DNA of 64,000 nucleotides, taken from NCBI RefSeq assembly GCF_002743255.1, contig NZ_PDYY01000003.1:62001-126000 (forward strand), written 5' to 3'. The DNA comes from Sporosarcina sp. P2. GTDB taxonomy: Bacteria > Bacillota > Bacilli > Bacillales_A > Planococcaceae. The notes beneath the pieces are model-generated. The model was not told the DNA's origin and did not search any database. It saw only the letters and a list, made by a program, of their open reading frames with translations. Below are positions 60,123 through 64,000 of the stretch, one piece after another. The position numbers and the translations under genes are program-made. Each line of letters begins with the position of its first letter. Position 1 is the first letter of the stretch.

Positions 60123-61634
60123 CTACGAACGAGTGGCTTGTGGAATTGCCAGATCTGAATTTTGTTTTGTAGGCGTTGTATCCATCACTTCTGATTCGAT
60201 GGATTTACCTAATACGTAATACTCGGTTTCTTCTTGCGTTAGGCTGTTATAACGCTTGCGGATAGCCGTATAGAAGACTACTCCAACGATTGTCCAAGCG
60301 AGTAACAGTATGTATGAAGGAGTTGTGAGTGTTGCTGGAGAGTTTGGCACAAGTAATAATGCCAAGAACGACCCACTCGCCACCATACCTAGTAATGCCA
60401 AGAACTTTTTTAATGGTGCAATTTCGCGTCCCATTTCTTCTTTGCCAAAAGCAAGTACTTTAAATGCTGCGAGACAAGTGAAGAAGTAGGCTACGGATAC
60501 GCCCGTTGAAGACATGTCAACGATCCATGTCAATGCTTGACGACCAAACCATGGTGTCGGCAATGTAATGAATGCTACGAACCAAATCCCCCATTTAGGC
60601 GTTTGGTTAGCTGTCATCCCACGAAAGAAGTTAGGTAATGCACGTGCGCGCGCCATAGAGAATAATAGACGACTAGAAGACATGAAGAATCCATTCAAAC
60701 CAGTGAAGATTCCCATGACAATCGCCACTGCCATAACAGCTAATCCTCCAACCCCTAGTGCGGATTGAACCACATCACCTGTTATCCATAAATCACCGCT
60801 TCCGATACTTGCTGATGCAGGGTATGTCCAGCTAGTTAAGCCAATCATGATTGCATAGATTATGAATGAAGTGAAAAGAGAAGCTACAATTAGCATAGTT
60901 GCTTTACGGGGAGAGAAGTTAAATTCTTCCGCGGCTTGTGGCACATTATCAAATCCAACGTATGCCCATGGTGCAATCGCCAATACTACAAGTATAGAAG
61001 TAATAATGGACTGGTTACCTTTAAACAAAGGTTGCATATTCGCAAGTGGTTGTTCGGCCCCAGCGAATGTGAAGATACCAAGTACTAGGACACTAGCAAC
61101 GAGTAAGACGCTGAAATAAAATTGAATCCGGCCTGAAATACTTGTTCCTGTCGTGTTAATAAACGCAAATGCTAAAATCAGTAAACTGGCAATGAGTATT
61201 TCGGGTATGTAGACGTCCCACCCCGCAACGTTATACAGAAACCCTTGTTTCATAAATCCAGGCGCTAAAAACTTCAGTAATAAAGTGAGTGCAGAAGCAT
61301 TTAATGCGACGATCGATATATATCCGAGTGACAAGAACCAGCCGCAAATAAACGCCCATATTTTACCCGCCGCAACAAAAGCATATGTAAATCCGCCTCC
61401 AGAAACCGGAAACTTCTTGATCATTACGCCATAGCTGGAGGCGATGATCATCATCACGAGTGCTCCAATTCCTAATCCAATGACTGCGCCAAGTGGTCCG
61501 GAAGATTGAATCCAATCTCCTGGTAAGATGAACGCGCCCCAACCAACAGACGAGCCGAGTGCGATTGCGAAAACCCATGATGGCTTCAATGTTTTATTTA
61601 ATTTCCTTCGTGTGTTCTCATATCCTTGATCCAT
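60123..61634 (-). CDS. APC-family amino-acid permease
   Basis: About 503 residues with 12 helices. Helix 1 reads FAIALGSSVGWGAFILPGDW, and the region GFDNVPQAAEEFNFSPRKAT near 220 is the APC consensus loop. A C-terminal cytoplasmic tail follows LTQEETEYYVLG. The ATG at 61634 follows AGGGGTTGG by nine bases; a TTG at 61643 lies inside the ribosome region. It probably imports an amino acid or amine; not decidable further. Confidence 0.88.
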   Translation of the reverse strand: MDQGYENTRRKLNKTLKPSWVFAIALGSSVGWGAFILPGDWIQSSGPLGAVIGLGIGALVMMIIASSYGVMIKKFPVSGGGFTYAFVAAGKIWAFICGWFLSLGYISIVALNASALTLLLKFLAPGFMKQGFLYNVAGWDVYIPEILIASLLILAFAFINTTGTSISGRIQFYFSVLLVASVLVLGIFTFAGAEQPLANMQPLFKGNQSIITSILVVLAIAPWAYVGFDNVPQAAEEFNFSPRKATMLIVASLFTSFIIYAIMIGLTSWTYPASASIGSGDLWITGDVVQSALGVGGLAVMAVAIVMGIFTGLNGFFMSSSRLLFSMARARALPNFFRGMTANQTPKWGIWFVAFITLPTPWFGRQALTWIVDMSSTGVSVAYFFTCLAAFKVLAFGKEEMGREIAPLKKFLALLGMVASGSFLALLLVPNSPATLTTPSYILLLAWTIVGVVFYTAIRKRYNSLTQEETEYYVLGKSIESEVMDTTPTKQNSDLAIPQATRS

Positions 61635-61799
61635 GTGATCCAACCCCTAAGTTAGTAGTATAGCGATTGTATGCCCTTTCTTTAGATAATTAAAACGTGT
61701 AAGGGATCATATTATTATTTTACTATTTTAAGAAAGAAGTATTTAGTTTTGATGATGTATTCTGTATAGTGTAATAACATACATTACAAGATTTAGATG

Positions 61800-61828
61800 T
61801 TGACAGAGTCTACGCAATCTTTTATGAT
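61800..61828 (+). promoter_or_regulatory. Promoter of the amino-acid ABC operon
   Basis: TTGACA, 17-base spacer, TATGAT, about 40 bases before the binding-protein start. Confidence 0.75.
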
Positions 61829-61869
61829 TCTAAACAACAAATACTTATAAGAATAGTGGGGTTTTATAA

Positions 61870-62691
61870 ATGAAAAAAGTACTTATACCGTTTATGATCG
61901 TTTTATTGGCTGCTTTTTTGGTAGCATGTGGCGGCAAAGAAGATAGTAAACCTAACGACTCCGCTGAAAAACCAACAGAGCAAGACGGTCTGCTTGAAGA
62001 TGTACTCGCAACCGGTGTGCTCAATGTAGGAACGGAAGGAACATACGCACCTTTCTCTTTTCATGATGAATCGGGAAAGCTCACAGGCTATGATGTAGAA
62101 GTTACACAAGAAGTGGCTAAACGTCTAGGGGTGGAAGCAAAGTTTTTTGAAACACAGTGGGATGCTGTTTTCGCGGGATTAGATGCAAAAAGGTTTGACA
62201 TGATTGCCAACCAAGTCGGTATTAATGAAGAGCGCAAAGCAAAGTATGAATTCTCTCAAGCATATACGCACTCGAATTCTGTTTTAGTTGTTCGTGAAGA
62301 CGCTGATATTGCGTTTGATGGAATGGAAGGAAAAAAAGCTGCGCAGACATTGACAAGTAACTACGGTGAACTAGCGAAAGCTAATGGTGCGGAAATTATA
62401 AAGATTGACGGTTTCAACCAAGGCGTCGACTTAGTCATTTCTAAACGAGTAGATGGTACGTACAATGACAAACTTTCTGCACTCGATTACTTGAAGCAAA
62501 AACCTGATGCGCCTATTAAAATTGTAGAGGAAGAAGAAATCTCCAAAGATAATCAATCGGAGAGCGCTTTTTTATTCAGACAAGGCAATGACGACTTAAT
62601 AGAGGAAATAAACAAAGCGTTGGATGCGATGCGTGAAGACGGTACATTGAAGACGATTTCCGAAAAATGGTTCGGCGAAGATGTATCTTAA
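61870..62691 (+). CDS. Amino-acid ABC substrate-binding lipoprotein (TcyA-like)
   Basis: A 273-residue family-3 solute-binding lipoprotein: lipobox LVAC near residue 20, then [30 protein letters not shown] split over the signature and [24 protein letters not shown] near 98. Ligand-contact residues (Arg in NEERKAKY, Asp in DGTYNDKL) are in normal places. Wording is closest to cystine-binding TcyA of Bacillus. First gene of a three-gene operon. Confidence 0.87.
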   Translation: MKKVLIPFMIVLLAAFLVACGGKEDSKPNDSAEKPTEQDGLLEDVLATGVLNVGTEGTYAPFSFHDESGKLTGYDVEVTQEVAKRLGVEAKFFETQWDAVFAGLDAKRFDMIANQVGINEERKAKYEFSQAYTHSNSVLVVREDADIAFDGMEGKKAAQTLTSNYGELAKANGAEIIKIDGFNQGVDLVISKRVDGTYNDKLSALDYLKQKPDAPIKIVEEEEISKDNQSESAFLFRQGNDDLIEEINKALDAMREDGTLKTISEKWFGEDVS

Positions 62692-63397
62692 TACGATTGC
62701 GCTAAGTCCCGAACGGATACAGAGATTCCAGGAAATCGCATCAACATCCATCGGGCCTTTGATTGAAGGGGCTATTAAGTATACGATTCCCTTAGCAATC
62801 ATCGCATTTAGTATTGGATTGATCATTGCAATATTTACTGCCTTGGCAAGAATTTCATCTAGTAAATTCTTGCGGGCAATAGCGCGAGTGTATGTATCAA
62901 TCATCCGTGGAACGCCTTTGCTTGTACAATTATTTATTATATTCTACGGTTTGCCAACAATCGGTATTACCATTGATCCTTTCCCGTCCGCGATCATAGG
63001 ATTTTCACTGAATGTTGGTGCCTATGCCTCCGAAATCATTCGAGCAGCAATACTGTCCATTCCTAAAGGACAGTGGGAAGCAGCATATTCTATTGGAATG
63101 AATTACTCGCAGGCATTGCGGAAGATTGTTTTACCACAAGCCGCCAGAGTGTCTGTGCCACCGCTTTCGAATTCCTTTATTGGATTGGTAAAAGATACAT
63201 CGCTCGCAGCTACGATTTTAGTAGCTGAGACATTCAGGCGGGCGCAAGAAATTGCCTCCATGAACTATGAGTTTTTATTCGTCTATGTCATGGCAGCTCT
63301 TGTATATTGGGTGATTTGTTTCATCTTGTCGATTATTCAAGGAAGAATTGAAATACGCCTGGATCGTGTTGTCGGTAAGACGGGGGGATTATCATGA
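62681..63397 (+). CDS. Amino-acid ABC permease (TcyB-like)
   Basis: A 238-residue HisM/GlnP-type permease with about five helices and the coupling EAA loop [25 protein letters not shown] near residue 145. It overlaps the binding protein by 11 bases and the ATPase by four. Probably a homodimeric channel for cystine or another polar amino acid. Confidence 0.9.
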   Translation: MYLNTIALSPERIQRFQEIASTSIGPLIEGAIKYTIPLAIIAFSIGLIIAIFTALARISSSKFLRAIARVYVSIIRGTPLLVQLFIIFYGLPTIGITIDPFPSAIIGFSLNVGAYASEIIRAAILSIPKGQWEAAYSIGMNYSQALRKIVLPQAARVSVPPLSNSFIGLVKDTSLAATILVAETFRRAQEIASMNYEFLFVYVMAALVYWVICFILSIIQGRIEIRLDRVVGKTGGLS

Positions 63398-64000
63398 TTT
63401 CTATACAAGGACTGAAAAAGTCTTTCGGATCACAAGAAGTGATAAAAAATGTAGATTTAGAAATCGAACAGGGAAAAGTGGTCGTGATAATTGGGCCTTC
63501 GGGTTCTGGTAAATCTACGTTGTTACGTTGTTTGAATGTGCTTGAAACACCGAATGGTGGGGTGCTGTCTATAGATGGGCAGAAGTTAGACTTTAATTCG
63601 GCGGTCTCTAAAAAATCTATCAGTGCATTCCGACGATTGACGGGAATGGTATTTCAAAGCTATAATCTGTTTCCACATCTAACAACGACAGGTAATGTAA
63701 CAGAAGGACTTACTACAGTCAAAGGACTATCGCGTAAGGAAGCTGTGAAGAAGGCAGAACTGTTACTTGATAAAGTAGGGTTGGCTGAACATAAAGACAA
63801 GTATTCTTTCCAACTTTCGGGTGGTCAGCAACAGCGTGTTGCGATTGCACGAGCGCTTGCGATGGATCCGAAAGTCATGTTATTCGATGAACCGACATCC
63901 GCTCTGGATCCTGAACTTGTTGGCGAGGTACTTCGAGTTATGAAGGATCTAGCGCATGAAGGTATGACGATGGCTGTTGTAACGCATGAAATGAGGTTCG
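63394..64000 (+). CDS. Amino-acid ABC ATPase (TcyC-like), cut by window edge
   Basis: First 202 residues of a polar amino-acid transporter ATPase. Walker [10 protein letters not shown] is near residue 35, Q-loop [10 protein letters not shown] near 88, signature [15 protein letters not shown] near 142, Walker [15 protein letters not shown] near 165, switch His in VTHEM near 198. The final ~40 residues lie outside the window. ATGA overlap with the permease. Confidence 0.92.
   Translation, partial: MISIQGLKKSFGSQEVIKNVDLEIEQGKVVVIIGPSGSGKSTLLRCLNVLETPNGGVLSIDGQKLDFNSAVSKKSISAFRRLTGMVFQSYNLFPHLTTTGNVTEGLTTVKGLSRKEAVKKAELLLDKVGLAEHKDKYSFQLSGGQQQRVAIARALAMDPKVMLFDEPTSALDPELVGEVLRVMKDLAHEGMTMAVVTHEMRF

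Noticed and set aside
59984..60172. Small plus-strand frame between two transporters
   Set aside because: It runs through the bidirectional terminator hairpin and into the opposite gene.

Overview
The window looks like a chromosome segment of a low-GC Gram-positive endospore-former relative, most likely a Planococcaceae member close to Sporosarcina. This rests on strong AGGAGG-type ribosome sites, frequent TTG/GTG starts, YtrA, YxlEFG, YkgA and CYP152 relatives, a Bacillus-type malate dehydrogenase, and no outer-membrane genes. The assignment is inference from sequence character; no marker gene was compared. No rRNA, tRNA, CRISPR, intact insertion sequence or prophage was seen.

Layout. (1) 1-5.0 kb: a siderophore-iron ABC operon (minus) and a divergent ferredoxin-NADP reductase share one near-perfect Fur box. 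(2) 5-9 kb: a MOSC protein, a small membrane protein and a YtrA-like GntR/ABC operon with its own operator. (3) 9-14.8 kb: a DDAH-like hydrolase, an NhaC antiporter, a regulator, an enolase-superfamily epimerase and a GNAT enzyme. A 16-base motif repeated before the antiporter and between regulator and epimerase suggests one regulon. (4) 14.9-25.6 kb: selD-mnmH (selenium-modified tRNA), transporters, a methionine sulfoxide reductase, an unusual membrane-anchored PstS-like protein, an SLH cell-surface protein and an OsmC protein. (5) 25.7-27 kb: a 44-residue protein ending in a 7-bp tandem repeat and a frameshifted hydrolase.

(6) 27-40.6 kb: the centrepiece, an ethanolamine-utilisation microcompartment locus (eutWV-HSP-ABCLE-M-pduL-N-M2-mdh). 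EutW/EutV form a two-component antitermination pair. Two intrinsic terminators, before eutH and before eutA, each overlap a small hairpin with an A1/G4 hexaloop, as expected for ANTAR control. Ethanolamine enters through EutH and is split by EutBC (repaired by EutA) inside the EutS/L/M/N shell; EutE makes acetyl-CoA and PduL makes acetyl phosphate. No alcohol dehydrogenase or corrinoid adenosyltransferase is present, and a malate dehydrogenase ends the operon.

(7) 40.6-46.3 kb: a small Cys-containing protein behind a consensus catabolite-response element, then a cobalamin riboswitch with a terminator controlling a shortened protein that resembles the class I ribonucleotide reductase large subunit but lacks its catalytic cysteines, followed by a short protein possibly related to the small subunit. 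This is the most unusual part of the window. A YibE/F pair and a PanS-like transporter follow. (8) 46.3-64 kb: ahpCF with a PerR-like box, an HTH/YxlEFG-like ABC operon, a DUF421 protein, a coiled-coil gene split by an in-frame TGA, a second NhaC antiporter behind an attenuator-like leader, a CYP152 peroxygenase, DASS and APC transporters, and a cystine/polar amino-acid ABC operon running off the right edge.
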